Source of the DNA: Ignavibacteriaceae bacterium
GTDB lineage: Bacteria; Bacteroidota; Ignavibacteria; Ignavibacteriales; Ignavibacteriaceae
DNA: 64,000 nt
Direction: 5' to 3'
Assembly (NCBI GenBank): GCA_013042995.1
Contig: JABDPB010000117.1
Coordinates: forward strand, 25,365 to 89,364
Part shown: positions 1 to 10,041 of the stretch, in pieces
Position numbering within the stretch: the stretch's first letter is position 1
How the letters are laid out: each line of letters begins with the position of its first letter
The notes under the pieces: model-generated
Databases searched by the model: none
What the model was told of the DNA's origin: nothing
The model's input: the letters and a program-made list of their open reading frames with translations, nothing else
Program-made: the position numbers and the translations under genes

Positions 1-2109
1 ATTAAATACAAGTATTATAGTGAAATTCTTTCTGAGGCAATTCAATTATTCTTAGAAAAAGCTGCATCATCCGAAGCAGGATTTTTATACCGCGTTGATT
101 TACGACTAAGACCGGACGGTAAAAGTTCTGCGGTTTGCAGAAGCATCAGAGAATATCTTGATTACTACGAAACACGCGGCCGCGTTTGGGAAAGGCAAAT
201 GCTGATCAAAGTAGATTTCCTCGCCGGCAATAAAAAGATCTACGAGCAATTCATTAATTATCTCGCTTCATTTATTTATCCTGCATCTATTTTCAATTCA
301 CCAATCGAACAAATGAAGAAGTTGAAAAAGATTAGTGAAGAAGAGATTGGCAAAAGAGAAAATATAAAAATTGCTCCCGGAGGGATTCGTGATATAGAAT
401 TTATTGTGCAGGGATTGCAGTTGTTAAACGGCGGTCTAAAAGAATCATTAAAAACCGGAAACACTTTGACAGCAATTTCAAAACTGAAAGCAGCGAAGTT
501 AATATCAAAAGAAGAGTACAAACTGCTCACCTGGGCATATATTTTTTACAGGAAGATTGAGCACTATCTGCAATTGATGAACAACAAGCAAACACATATT
601 ATACCCGAAAGGGGAAAAATTATTGAAAAACTGAGCTACTATCTGAAATTTCAAAATTTAACCGAGTTCAGAAAAAAAGTGGGAGACTACCAAAAACAGG
701 TAAGAGCAATTTATAACTCCATTTTAGAAACTCCGATATCAAAAGCATCTACCAAGGCAGCCTTATCTGAAATCAAATTTAATAATCATCAAAAAGCTTT
801 AAACGATTTTCAATTTTTGAGGGAAGGAAAAGGACTAACAATCAGTCGCAAGTTTGATAAACAAACAGTTGAAGGTTTTGGAAAGATTGAAATACTATTA
901 ATTGAATATTTACGTAAATCACAAGACCCAGATTTAACACTTTCAAACTTTGTACGCATAATAAAAAATGCAGATTTTCCATCAATCTGGTTCCAGGAAT
1001 TTCAGGATAAAGAGTTCTTCAATTCGTTTTTAAAGTTGTGTGAGTATTCGCAAATAAGTATTGATCTATTTGCAGAGGATAAAGAATTAAGAGAAATATT
1101 TTTGAGCAGAGAAATATTTAAAGTGATTAATACCAGCACGATAAAAAATTACAAAATTAAAAAGGTATTGTTTCTTCTCTCTTCAAAATTAACATTAGTA
1201 TTATTAAGTACAAGTGAGGCTTCTGAATTGATTGGCAATTTTGTTCAAGAAAAGATTAAAAACATTGCAGGTGAATTTGTAAAAAATAAAAAGTGGAAAG
1301 TCGATTATTTTATTGCGGTTTTAGGCAGCACCAGCACAGGCAGTATGTCTTTTACATCCGATATTGATTTGATTTTTGCTGCACGAAATATTCAAAAACA
1401 TAAAAAGCTAGAGCAGAATTTTCAGGATTTGTTAAAACTTCTTCGTGATAGTTTATCACCCTTTTCAGTTGATTGCAGACTCAGACCGGAAGGCGACAGC
1501 AGCCAGCTTGTTTGGGAACTAACTGACTATAAGAAATATTTTCAGAATCGTGCTAGAATCTGGGAGTTGCAATCATTTATAAAAGCAAAATTTATTTGCG
1601 GTAATAAGAGATTGTATAATGGTCTTGTAAATTCATATTTGAAGCGAATTGAGAAGTTAAAGCGGGAAGAAATTTTAAAGGGAATAAATGAAATCAGAAC
1701 AAAAGCAATTTCAACCTTTCCAAAAGAAATGCAGTTAATTGATTTAAAGAAAAACTCAGGTGGACTGAATGATATTGAACATATTACACATTATTTTATT
1801 CTTTCAAATAGTGTAAAAGTTAAGAATGCTGTTGGAAAATCAACGCCAAACATTTTAATTGAATTAAGTAAAACAAAAGGAGAAAAGAAACTCTTAAAAT
1901 CACTTGCAGACAATTACATTTTCCTTAAAGAATTAGATATGTTTAATCAAATCGCTACTAACAGTAGAACGTCAAAAATTAGTGAAGAAACTGAAAGATT
2001 AGATAAATTAGCATTCCTTTTAAAAATTAAAGATGGTTTTGAGCTAAAAAAGAAATTCGGATTGGTTCTAAAGGAAAATCGGAATGCCTATAGTAAAATA
2101 TTTTCCTAA
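1..2109 (+). CDS. glnE: Glutamine synthetase adenylyltransferase/deadenylase, 5' truncated
   Basis: The frame is open from base 1, so the N-terminus lies outside the window; 702 residues are visible. GlnE adds and removes AMP on glutamine synthetase in response to PII and glutamine. The end of the first nucleotidyltransferase domain is visible (RVDLRLRPDG near base 94), followed by the family signature GGIRDIEFIVQ near base 379. A second nucleotidyltransferase domain carries GSTSTGSMSFTSDIDLIF near base 1324 and CRLRPEGDSS near base 1474, then GGLNDIEHI near base 1759. Two catalytic halves in this order are diagnostic of GlnE. An internal ATG at 199 is not a credible start, because conserved sequence continues upstream of it. 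Confidence 0.9.
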   Translation: MKYKYYSEILSEAIQLFLEKAASSEAGFLYRVDLRLRPDGKSSAVCRSIREYLDYYETRGRVWERQMLIKVDFLAGNKKIYEQFINYLASFIYPASIFNSPIEQMKKLKKISEEEIGKRENIKIAPGGIRDIEFIVQGLQLLNGGLKESLKTGNTLTAISKLKAAKLISKEEYKLLTWAYIFYRKIEHYLQLMNNKQTHIIPERGKIIEKLSYYLKFQNLTEFRKKVGDYQKQVRAIYNSILETPISKASTKAALSEIKFNNHQKALNDFQFLREGKGLTISRKFDKQTVEGFGKIEILLIEYLRKSQDPDLTLSNFVRIIKNADFPSIWFQEFQDKEFFNSFLKLCEYSQISIDLFAEDKELREIFLSREIFKVINTSTIKNYKIKKVLFLLSSKLTLVLLSTSEASELIGNFVQEKIKNIAGEFVKNKKWKVDYFIAVLGSTSTGSMSFTSDIDLIFAARNIQKHKKLEQNFQDLLKLLRDSLSPFSVDCRLRPEGDSSQLVWELTDYKKYFQNRARIWELQSFIKAKFICGNKRLYNGLVNSYLKRIEKLKREEILKGINEIRTKAISTFPKEMQLIDLKKNSGGLNDIEHITHYFILSNSVKVKNAVGKSTPNILIELSKTKGEKKLLKSLADNYIFLKELDMFNQIATNSRTSKISEETERLDKLAFLLKIKDGFELKKKFGLVLKENRNAYSKIFS

Positions 2110-2110
2110 T

Positions 2111-2190
2111 GTTCATACTGAGCAAGCAATTGGGTGGAGGAAGAATCTCTTAAAGAAAATTAACAGACACCTCGCTTCACTGAGTGTAAC
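2111..2190. repeat. Possible decayed intergenic palindromic repeat (REP-like)
   Basis: The spacer after glnE contains an ACTGAGC-type segment, then GAAGAATCTCTTAA, then ACACCTCGCTTCACTGAGTG in opposite orientation. This resembles the mirrored CTGAGCGAAG / GAAGAATCTC intergenic elements common in Bacteroidota-type genomes, here diverged and asymmetric. I found no second copy in the window, so family membership is an inference from pattern memory. Confidence 0.35.
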
Positions 2191-2228
2191 AAACATTGAA
2201 ATTTTAAAAGTTATATTATTTACATAAA

Positions 2229-4160
2229 ATGAAATATTTTGAAAAATATTATTACTTAGTAACAACATTATTTGTGTTTATAGTTTACATGTTCACAATT
2301 GCACCTTCCGTTGTGCAAATAGATTCAGGTGAACTAGCTTCAGTGCAAGCCACACTTGGAATTGCACATCCAACGGGTTATCCACTTTTTACGATTATCG
2401 GTTATATTTTTTCCTTATTACCCCTGCCTGTTACAAAAATCTTCCAGCTTAACCTGCTTGCTTCAATTTACTGCAGTGCTACAGTTGGGATTTTTATTTA
2501 TACAATAAAACTCTGTCTTGATAATCTTTCTCTTTTTGCGGGCAAGCGAACATCAAAAACCAGAAAATCTAAATCTAAAAAGAAAAAGAAACAAATAAGT
2601 GAAAAGGAAAACCCACAAAATAAATTATCAGAAATAATTAAAATTATCTCTGCAGTTTTTGGGGGATTAGTGCTTGCATTCAGCAATACGTTTTGGTTTC
2701 AAAGTACATCCGTGGAAGTTTATTCTCTGCACCTAATATTAATTACGTTAATAATGTTAACATTAGTTAAAGCTTACGTTCTTTCATTTAAAAATGATGA
2801 AATAAACACGTGGTTGCTTTTTGCTGTAGTACTTGCACTTGGATTTACAAATCACATGACAACACTACTCATTCTACCAGGAACTGCTTACCTATATTTT
2901 TCACGCTATAAAATAAATCAAGTATCTCTTAAACGAGTTCTTGTAATGATTTTAATTTTCTTACCGATATTAATTCTTGTTTATTCTTATCTGCCAATCA
3001 GAGCATCTCAAAACCCGATAATTAATTGGGGAAACCCGATAGACATGGAAACAATTCTTCGGCACATTTCTGGAAAACAATACCAGGTATGGCTCTTTTC
3101 CTCAATGGAAGCAGCAAAAAAGCAGTTTGTATATTTCATCGAAGCCTTACCATTAGAATTCTATATATCGCTGGCTGCTTCTGTAATCGGTTTATTCTTT
3201 TCATATATCAAAGCAAAAAAACTTTTTCTTTTTTTGATTATAATTTTTCTAACAACCGTACTTTATTCAATCAACTATGATATCCACGATATTGATGCAT
3301 ACTTCCTGCTTGCATTTGTAATGATTGCATTCTTTTCAGCTTTGGGTGCCGTAAAACTCTTAACACTGAAGGGATTTTCAAACCAAGTTATTATGGTAAT
3401 TTTAGCATTCGTTTTAGCAATTCAGTTTTATTTTAATGTTGGTAAAGCAAATCAAAGCAATGTTTATACTTTTGAAGATTACACAACAGAATTAATGAGC
3501 TCTGTTTCGAATAATGCAATAATTTTCAGCTACCAGTGGGACTTTTTCATTTCTGCTTCTTACTATTACCAGTTTGTTGAAGATTACAGAACCGATGTAA
3601 AAATTGTTGATAAAGAATTACTTCGGCGTTCTTGGTACTACAATCAATTAAATAATTATGATCCTGATTTACTAAATGGGATTCAAAATGAGATTGACCA
3701 GTTTTTAGTTGCACTACAGCCTTTTGAACGCAGCGAAAATTTTGATCCAAATAAACTTGAAAATCTTTACAGAACAATTATGAGCAAGCTGATTACAACT
3801 AATATTGACAAAAGGGATTTTTACATTGCACCTGAATTAGTTGAACAGGAAATGAAAAGAGGTGAGTTCGTTCTTCCCCAGGGTTATAGTTTAGTGCCTG
3901 ATTTATTTCTATTTAAAGTTGTCAAAGGAAATGAGTACGTACCTGCTGCTAATCCTGATTTTAAAATACGTTTTCCCGAAAAACGAAATCACTACATAGA
4001 CAGCATTGAAAGATTTATCGGAACAATCCTTTCAAACCGAGCAGCTTATGAAATTAGATTTGGAAAAACTGAAAGGGCTAAATTATACGTTCAAAAAATT
4101 ATGTCCGATTTACCTGATTTCAGAATTCCCCCACAGCTTCAGCAAATCATTAAGAATTAA
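2229..4160 (+). CDS. DUF2723 family integral membrane protein (TMEM260/O-mannosyltransferase-like)
   Basis: A 643-residue polytopic membrane protein. The N-terminal block PSVVQIDSGELASVQATLG followed by HPTGYPLF is the hallmark of DUF2723, a GT-C-fold family related to eukaryotic TMEM260 and thought to move sugars from lipid carriers to proteins. About ten hydrophobic segments fill residues 10-400; the last 240 residues are mostly soluble and probably face the periplasm. A lysine-rich insert (roughly residues 104-135, with KSKKKKK) sits between the second and third membrane spans. It converges on the DUF4837 gene with a 3-base gap. The donor and acceptor are unknown. Confidence 0.8.
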   Translation: MKYFEKYYYLVTTLFVFIVYMFTIAPSVVQIDSGELASVQATLGIAHPTGYPLFTIIGYIFSLLPLPVTKIFQLNLLASIYCSATVGIFIYTIKLCLDNLSLFAGKRTSKTRKSKSKKKKKQISEKENPQNKLSEIIKIISAVFGGLVLAFSNTFWFQSTSVEVYSLHLILITLIMLTLVKAYVLSFKNDEINTWLLFAVVLALGFTNHMTTLLILPGTAYLYFSRYKINQVSLKRVLVMILIFLPILILVYSYLPIRASQNPIINWGNPIDMETILRHISGKQYQVWLFSSMEAAKKQFVYFIEALPLEFYISLAASVIGLFFSYIKAKKLFLFLIIIFLTTVLYSINYDIHDIDAYFLLAFVMIAFFSALGAVKLLTLKGFSNQVIMVILAFVLAIQFYFNVGKANQSNVYTFEDYTTELMSSVSNNAIIFSYQWDFFISASYYYQFVEDYRTDVKIVDKELLRRSWYYNQLNNYDPDLLNGIQNEIDQFLVALQPFERSENFDPNKLENLYRTIMSKLITTNIDKRDFYIAPELVEQEMKRGEFVLPQGYSLVPDLFLFKVVKGNEYVPAANPDFKIRFPEKRNHYIDSIERFIGTILSNRAAYEIRFGKTERAKLYVQKIMSDLPDFRIPPQLQQIIKN

Positions 4161-4163
4161 TGT

Positions 4164-5255
4164 CTATTCTTTAACTTCATCAAGCAAATCTTCGATTCGC
4201 TCTTCCGATAACTCAGATTTTGTTTTGAAAGATTGCAGAGTTACATCCATCTGCTGAATTAAATTCCGTTTATAATATTTTGGGGCATATACCGAACCAT
4301 CAAGCATATAAATTCTATTTGTTTCTTCATCGAAAAACATATAATTAACAAAGGGGCCGCCCATTCCTTTTATGTTAAGCTCCCACAAGCCCTGAGTAAA
4401 GAGTGTATAGCGGTTGTTAAAATTTATTTCATTTACAGTGAAGTAATCTTCCGCCACAATAACAAAGGAGGAATCATCACTGGTTCTATAAAATTCTTTA
4501 GTTACACGGTCTCTTATTACTCTAATTGAATCTTCAACTAAATAATCCGGAGAAGCGTTCTCAATCCAGTGAACAAAAATCCATCTTTCCATATCACTAC
4601 CGGGTGATCTTCTAAGCCAAACAAAATTATCTTCCTGCTCATCGAAAGCAACTTTGAAATCAGCCTGCACATAAATTGTCCATCCGTAATTTTTCAGGAA
4701 TCTACCTTCAATGTCCATTTGCTCATAGGTTGGATTATAGAGATTGTTGTAAAGCCTTTTATCTGAAATTTTTTGATACGCATAAAGCATATTATCAGCG
4801 TTCTGAAATATTTTAAATTCAAGCTCTTGCATTGTCGGAGCTGATAAAACTGAAACTAGCTGGTTCTTTGCCCAAAGATCGTATTTGTAGATTACAAAAT
4901 CGTTTTCAGTTTCCAGTTTAGCTTCAATGGAAGAGTCTACAATTGCTTTAATATAATCGGAGGTTCTGCTACCTGAATTTAGAGGTGCCGCTATAATTAA
5001 ATTCTTTTTGTTTTTATGTTTTTCAATTTTTGCAACACTGATTCTCTTTAAGTTAAAAAGTTTTTCCGGTTGAGGTGTATATATTTCTTTTTCAAACGCA
5101 CTGGTAAGGGATTCTTTTAGCTCCTCGTATTCAACAGAATCTGCAACAACAAAAATATCATCTTCAAACCCGCGAGCAGGCTTGTTCGATGGATCACAAC
5201 TCACCAAAAGAAGAGAAAAAACAACGGTAAGTTTTATTAATAAAAATTTTTTCAT
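4164..5255 (-). CDS. DUF4837 family lipoprotein
   Basis: A 363-residue protein with a lipoprotein signal peptide and lipobox LVSC (Cys20), so it should be anchored in an envelope membrane. The sequence after the Cys, with the pattern of two related halves and paired aromatic/charged strands, matches the Bacteroidota family DUF4837, whose function is not established. It is the last gene of the minus-strand array tilS-hpt-ftsH-lipid kinase, starting 2 bases after the kinase gene ends, so it is probably co-transcribed with it. No terminator is visible in the 3-base gap to the convergent DUF2723 gene. Confidence 0.75.
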   Translation of the reverse strand: MKKFLLIKLTVVFSLLLVSCDPSNKPARGFEDDIFVVADSVEYEELKESLTSAFEKEIYTPQPEKLFNLKRISVAKIEKHKNKKNLIIAAPLNSGSRTSDYIKAIVDSSIEAKLETENDFVIYKYDLWAKNQLVSVLSAPTMQELEFKIFQNADNMLYAYQKISDKRLYNNLYNPTYEQMDIEGRFLKNYGWTIYVQADFKVAFDEQEDNFVWLRRSPGSDMERWIFVHWIENASPDYLVEDSIRVIRDRVTKEFYRTSDDSSFVIVAEDYFTVNEINFNNRYTLFTQGLWELNIKGMGGPFVNYMFFDEETNRIYMLDGSVYAPKYYKRNLIQQMDVTLQSFKTKSELSEERIEDLLDEVKE

Positions 5256-5257
5256 TT

Positions 5258-5926
5258 CTACCTCGGAACGTTTGGTAAGGTTAAATCAAGTTGCGGAAGA
5301 ATTGCCAAATACAATCCCCACATTGTAAAACCAACGGCAATTGGTATTGAAAGATTGTCATCAATTAGCTTAAATGAAACATTTTCAACGATTGCTCCCA
5401 CGAAAGCACCAATTACGCCAATTAAATATTCTTCCGGAAATTTTCCAATTTTAGGTGTAAATAAAATCACTATACATGCACTAATGAAAAAGGTTAAAGT
5501 TCCCTCAAAACTTTTCGAAAGGAACTTTCTTTTACCGAATTTTCTGCCAATTAAAGCAGCAAGAGAATCACTTATAATTAAAATAGAAAAAGCAGAAATA
5601 AAAATCGGTTTTGGAAATATCAGAACGCCGATCAAAGCTGAAATAAATACGTAAGTAGCTCCATTTAAATTTCTTTTTTGATGATCAACTTCGTGCTCTC
5701 TTAAAATAAATCCGAATATTTTATAAAAAATTTTTCCGACTTCCGGCGAAAGATAACGAGCCCAATCAATAATTAGCGCTAATCCAGCAAGCACAGCAAG
5801 AATAATAGCTGCTGTATTTGTGGGGATGAAATAATAAATTATTGGAATTGAAAGAGAAGCAAGATGAATTGATTTTCTTAGTAATTCATCTTTATAAAGA
5901 ATAGTACCTCGATCAATTTGAGTCAT
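5258..5926 (-). CDS. Dolichol/phytol-kinase-like CTP-dependent lipid kinase
   Basis: A 222-residue polytopic membrane protein with about six hydrophobic segments. It opens with [17 protein letters not shown], and a later loop reads [16 protein letters not shown] followed by KSFEGT. That combination is the signature of the CTP-dependent dolichol kinase/phytol kinase/diacylglycerol kinase (Sec59/VTE5/DGK1) family, related to CdsA. It presumably phosphorylates a prenol or diacylglycerol in the membrane; the substrate cannot be read from sequence. Its start codon lies inside the 3' end of ftsH (14-base overlap), which points to translational coupling. Confidence 0.75.
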   Translation of the reverse strand: MTQIDRGTILYKDELLRKSIHLASLSIPIIYYFIPTNTAAIILAVLAGLALIIDWARYLSPEVGKIFYKIFGFILREHEVDHQKRNLNGATYVFISALIGVLIFPKPIFISAFSILIISDSLAALIGRKFGKRKFLSKSFEGTLTFFISACIVILFTPKIGKFPEEYLIGVIGAFVGAIVENVSFKLIDDNLSIPIAVGFTMWGLYLAILPQLDLTLPNVPR

Positions 5927-8000
5927 TTTTTACAGAGGGATCTTTTGCTTTACGCTTATCGATAAGTTTTTTTACGTGCTCAGGTACTTTTTCCTTTTTG
6001 TTATCTTCATCTTTGGTTTCCTCTTTGTGCAAGGGTGGAAGCTCTTCACCTTTTATTATGCTGTTAATTTCATCTGCGTCTAATATTTCACGTTCGAGCA
6101 ATTCTTGTGAGAGTTTATGTAGCAAATTAATATTATCGTTTAATATTTTCTCTGCCCGTTCCATTCCTTTGTTTACAATTGAACGAACTTCGTCGTCAAT
6201 TTCAACTGCTGTTTTTTCGCTATAATCCCTGTGCTTCTGAATTTCTCTGCCAAGGAAAATTTCTTCTTCTTTTGCACCATAACTCAAGGGGCCCATTTTC
6301 TCACTCATTCCCCACTCACAAACCATTTTACGTGCTATATCAGTAGCTTTTTCAATATCGTTACCCGCGCCAGTTGTAAAATGATTGAATACTATTTTTT
6401 CTGCAGCTCTTCCTCCTAAAGCATATGTTATCACAGCTTCCAGATATTCCTTTGAGTAAGTATGTTTTTCATCAATAGGCAAATAACTTGTAACACCAAG
6501 TGCACGACCTCTAGGAATGATTGTAACTTTGTGCACAGGATCAGCTTCAGGAATCATTCGCGCAACCAACACATGACCAATTTCATGATAAGAAGTTGTC
6601 TTTTTTTCTTCCTCGGTTATTATAAGACTCTTTCTTTCCATTCCCATCATCACTTTATCTTTTGCCTCTTCAAAATCAATCATTTCTACCGTTTTTTTAT
6701 TCTTCCTTGCAGCAAGAAGTGCAGCTTCATTAACAAGATTTGCAAGGTCCGCGCCTGATAAGCCTGGTGTTCCTTTTGCAAGTACTTCAAGATCAACTTT
6801 TTCATCAAGTGGAATGCTGCGGGTATGAACTTTTAAAATGCCTTCTCTTCCTTTAACATCAGGTCTGTCAACAACAACCTGCCTGTCGAACCTGCCTGGT
6901 CGGAGCAATGCCGGATCAAGTACATCTGGACGGTTGGTTGCTGCAATTATTATTACACCACTGTTCTGTTCAAATCCATCCATTTCAACAAGTAGTTGAT
7001 TTAAAGTCTGCTCACGTTCGTCGTGCCCACCTCCAAGTCCTGCACCACGATGCCTTCCAACGGCATCAATTTCATCAATAAATATTATACAGGGTGCATT
7101 TTTTTTTCCCTGATCAAAAAGATCTCTTACACGGCTTGCACCAACACCTACAAACATTTCAACGAAGTCAGCACCGCTTATTGAGAAAAAAGGAACACCC
7201 GCTTCACCTGCAACTGCACGTGCTAAAAGAGTTTTACCTGTTCCCGGAGGTCCTAAAAGCAATACGCCCCGTGGAATTTTTCCGCCAAGTTTTTGAAATT
7301 TGGATGGCTCTTTCAGAAATTCAATTACTTCCTGCAATTCTATTTTCGCCTCATCTGCACCTGCAACATCTCTGAAAGTAACTTTTTGACTGGATTGTGT
7401 AATTAGTTTAGCTTTGCTTTTCCCGAAAGAAAAAATTCCTCTTGAACCGCCGCCCTGGCCCTGCATTCTTCGCATAATTATAATCCAGACAGCTATAATC
7501 AAAATCCAGGGAAGAAAGCCAATAAGAATGTTTAACCACTCACTTGATTGTTTGTCGAACGAATAGCGTATTCCCCTTTCTTTCCAGATTGCTTCCTCAT
7601 CTTTTATAATTGGTTCGGGAATGTAAACTGAAATAGCGCTTACTGGAGTAGAACTTCCATCAATTGTTATGGATGTTTCCGAAGTGAGATCTGCTTTAAA
7701 GTAATAATCATTTATATCGGATTTCGTAATTGTAGCTTCGGAAATTTTATCTGTTTCGTTCAGCAGTCGTTTATATTCGGCAAATGGAATTTCAATAAAA
7801 TTTTCCTGACCAGCACGAAAGACCTGCATGACTATTACCGCTGCAACAATTACAGCACCCCATCCAAAGACCATACGCAAAATCTTAGACCAATCGAAGT
7901 TATCGTCCGGTTTGTTTGGTCCACCACCTCTCGGATTTTTAGGAGGCTGCTTTCCACCCATGTTATCTGCCATAAAAAATTTTTTAAAATCTATGTTCAT
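5913..8000 (-). CDS. ftsH: ATP-dependent zinc metalloprotease FtsH
   Basis: A 695-residue membrane-anchored AAA+ protease that degrades misfolded and regulatory membrane proteins. Two membrane spans (about 40-61 and 154-178) flank a periplasmic domain. Next come Walker A GPPGTGKT (about 250-257), Walker B FIDEID, the arginine finger region LRPGRFDRQ, and the zinc site HEIGH (about 472-476). All key motifs are intact and the length is normal. The start at 8000 has a weak GGAG about 11 bases upstream; Met10 is an alternative without a better ribosome site. It lies 6 bases downstream of hpt, the conserved tilS-hpt-ftsH order known from many bacteria. Confidence 0.97.
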   Translation of the reverse strand: MNIDFKKFFMADNMGGKQPPKNPRGGGPNKPDDNFDWSKILRMVFGWGAVIVAAVIVMQVFRAGQENFIEIPFAEYKRLLNETDKISEATITKSDINDYYFKADLTSETSITIDGSSTPVSAISVYIPEPIIKDEEAIWKERGIRYSFDKQSSEWLNILIGFLPWILIIAVWIIIMRRMQGQGGGSRGIFSFGKSKAKLITQSSQKVTFRDVAGADEAKIELQEVIEFLKEPSKFQKLGGKIPRGVLLLGPPGTGKTLLARAVAGEAGVPFFSISGADFVEMFVGVGASRVRDLFDQGKKNAPCIIFIDEIDAVGRHRGAGLGGGHDEREQTLNQLLVEMDGFEQNSGVIIIAATNRPDVLDPALLRPGRFDRQVVVDRPDVKGREGILKVHTRSIPLDEKVDLEVLAKGTPGLSGADLANLVNEAALLAARKNKKTVEMIDFEEAKDKVMMGMERKSLIITEEEKKTTSYHEIGHVLVARMIPEADPVHKVTIIPRGRALGVTSYLPIDEKHTYSKEYLEAVITYALGGRAAEKIVFNHFTTGAGNDIEKATDIARKMVCEWGMSEKMGPLSYGAKEEEIFLGREIQKHRDYSEKTAVEIDDEVRSIVNKGMERAEKILNDNINLLHKLSQELLEREILDADEINSIIKGEELPPLHKEETKDEDNKKEKVPEHVKKLIDKRKAKDPSVKNDSN

Positions 8001-8006
8001 TAAAAA

Positions 8007-8570
8007 TTAGTCTCCGTTTTCATTTAAAACGTAAATAGAACGCAAATTCCTGTATTTCTGTGCGTAATCTAATCCGTATCCAATAACGAATTTTGATGGA
8101 ATATTGTAACCAATATAATCAATTTTTAAATCATATTTAAGGCTATCTTGCTTAACTAGAAGCGATACAACCTTCATACTTTTAGGTTTATGCTTCTTAA
8201 ACAGCTTTTCAATATACTTAACCGACAAACCTGTATCTACGATATCTTCAACAATTATTATGTCTCTTCCGTTCACATCGCAGTTTAATTCTTTAAGCAA
8301 TTTTACTCTGCCAGAAGAGATTTTTGCATCGCCGTAACTGGATAATTTGAAAAAATCAATTTCACAATCAATACTTACGTATCTAATTAAATCGGACATA
8401 AAAAGAAATGAACCGTTAAGTACCCCTATGAAAACGGGAACAGTCCTTTTGTAATCTTCAGAGATTTGCTTTGCAAGCTCCTTTGTTCTTTTTTGAATCT
8501 GCTTTTCGCTGAAAAGAAGCTTAAATTTTTCATTGTTGATAATTACACTTTCGAAATCTTTAACACTCAT
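8007..8570 (-). CDS. hpt: Hypoxanthine phosphoribosyltransferase
   Basis: A 187-residue type I phosphoribosyltransferase that salvages hypoxanthine/guanine with PRPP to IMP/GMP. The PRPP-binding loop is IIIVEDIVDTGLS (about 104-116), with the acidic pair ED. The flexible-loop SSYGD and the C-terminal YGLDYAQKYRNL are typical of HGPRT. The ATG overlaps the tilS stop as ATGA, indicating translational coupling. The length is normal for the family. Confidence 0.95.
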   Translation of the reverse strand: MSVKDFESVIINNEKFKLLFSEKQIQKRTKELAKQISEDYKRTVPVFIGVLNGSFLFMSDLIRYVSIDCEIDFFKLSSYGDAKISSGRVKLLKELNCDVNGRDIIIVEDIVDTGLSVKYIEKLFKKHKPKSMKVVSLLVKQDSLKYDLKIDYIGYNIPSKFVIGYGLDYAQKYRNLRSIYVLNENGD

Positions 8571-9934
8571 TTATAACTCAGTATAAACACTTTTTTTGTT
8601 TGTGAAGTAATTTTAAACCTTTCGTCAATTCTCAGTCCGACAACCCAGACAATTTTTCCGTCATTAGTAAGCACTAATTGTTTTTTCTTTTGTGAAGATG
8701 AAACTTTTTCATCAATTAGAAAATCGGAAATTTTTTTTGAGCCTTTCATTCCAAGTGGATAAAATCTATCACCATCTTTCCAACTTCGGAGTTGAAAAAA
8801 CGATTTCGCTTTGTCTGCCGAAATATATTCAATATTTTTTTTGTGTGATGTTTTTACTGCATCAGTTTTTACTTGTTCAATTTGAAATATATATCCGTTA
8901 ACATCAACTGAATCACCTGCTTTGATTTTCTTCTGAATTATTTTTTGTTCTTGAAGATTAGAACTGCCAATAGAAATAAATTCTCTTTCCCGTGTTGCTA
9001 TAATTTTATTTGATAAATTTATTTTTTTGCTTGATTGGCTCTCAGTCAGTTTAGTCAAATCGTTTATATTTTTGGCTGACAAATCAATTTTAAATTTTCT
9101 TTCAATGGCAGACTTAAAGAATTCATTCCAAAAACTTTTTTCCAATTTGTTAAGTTTTTTTAAGCTTATTCTCAATATCACTTTCGAAGAATTAATAGAA
9201 TTCCTAATTGCAGATTCTACATGCTCTTCAATTGCTCCTCTTAGCTCTTTAATAATTTTTGATGAGCTTAATATTTTTTCTTCAACTTTTGGATTAAGTT
9301 TTTTCAGTTCCGGGATGATTTTATTCCGGATATAATTTCTTTCGTAATCAATATTTAAATTACTTGCATCCAGTCTGTAATTGATTTTCTTTTTAATTAA
9401 ATAATTCCTTATTTCATCCGAAGTTAAGCTTAACATCGGTCTGATAATTTTATCTCTTTGAACCGGAATTCCAGAAAGTCCTTTTGATCCTGCACCTTTG
9501 ATTAAATTTAACAAGACTGTTTCGGCGTTATCACTTGCATTATGCGCAGTAGCAATTTTATTGAATGATTTTTTACCTGCGATTTTATTCAATTCCTTAT
9601 ATCTTAAAATACGTCCGGCTTCTTCTACTGACAGCTTGTTTTTTTTTGCATAACCTTTAACAACTTTCACAACCGTAAAGAGTTCTACACTGTTTTCATC
9701 GCATAACTTTTTGCAGAATTTTTCATCTTTTTTTGCATCTTCGCCTCTAATTTTATGATTCAAATGAAATGCACTGAAATGCACACCAAGTCTTCGCTTA
9801 AATTTTAACAGAAAATGAAGCAGAAAAACTGAATCGCCGCCGCCGCTTAGTGCAACGAGGATTTTATCATTTTTTTCAATTAAATGATTTTCATCAATAA
9901 GCTTTAATACTTTTTGTTCAATAGTTTTATACAT
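8567..9934 (-). CDS. tilS: tRNA(Ile)-lysidine synthase
   Basis: A 455-residue N-type ATP pyrophosphatase that puts lysidine at C34 of tRNA-Ile(CAU), so that it reads AUA. The PP-loop SGGGDS is at residues 30-35; NHKIRGEDAKKDEKFC and TAHNASDNAETVLLNLI are further family blocks. The C-terminal region around LRSWKDGDRFYPLGMKG is the TilS C-terminal domain. It is the first gene of the tilS-hpt-ftsH array, and the 107-base spacer to greA should hold its promoter. Confidence 0.95.
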   Translation of the reverse strand: MYKTIEQKVLKLIDENHLIEKNDKILVALSGGGDSVFLLHFLLKFKRRLGVHFSAFHLNHKIRGEDAKKDEKFCKKLCDENSVELFTVVKVVKGYAKKNKLSVEEAGRILRYKELNKIAGKKSFNKIATAHNASDNAETVLLNLIKGAGSKGLSGIPVQRDKIIRPMLSLTSDEIRNYLIKKKINYRLDASNLNIDYERNYIRNKIIPELKKLNPKVEEKILSSSKIIKELRGAIEEHVESAIRNSINSSKVILRISLKKLNKLEKSFWNEFFKSAIERKFKIDLSAKNINDLTKLTESQSSKKINLSNKIIATREREFISIGSSNLQEQKIIQKKIKAGDSVDVNGYIFQIEQVKTDAVKTSHKKNIEYISADKAKSFFQLRSWKDGDRFYPLGMKGSKKISDFLIDEKVSSSQKKKQLVLTNDGKIVWVVGLRIDERFKITSQTKKVFILSYK

Positions 9935-10041
9935 AACGAGCGCGGTTACATACTAGAAAATAATAACTGTTAAAATAAGAATTTACTTGTGCTAATCTAT
10001 AGAATTATTTAGGCAAGATAAGAGGAAATTTATGAATGGAT

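Noticed and set aside
6231-6758. Plus-strand reading frames inside ftsH
   Set aside because: They are frame shadows of a highly conserved gene and have no family features or ribosome sites.
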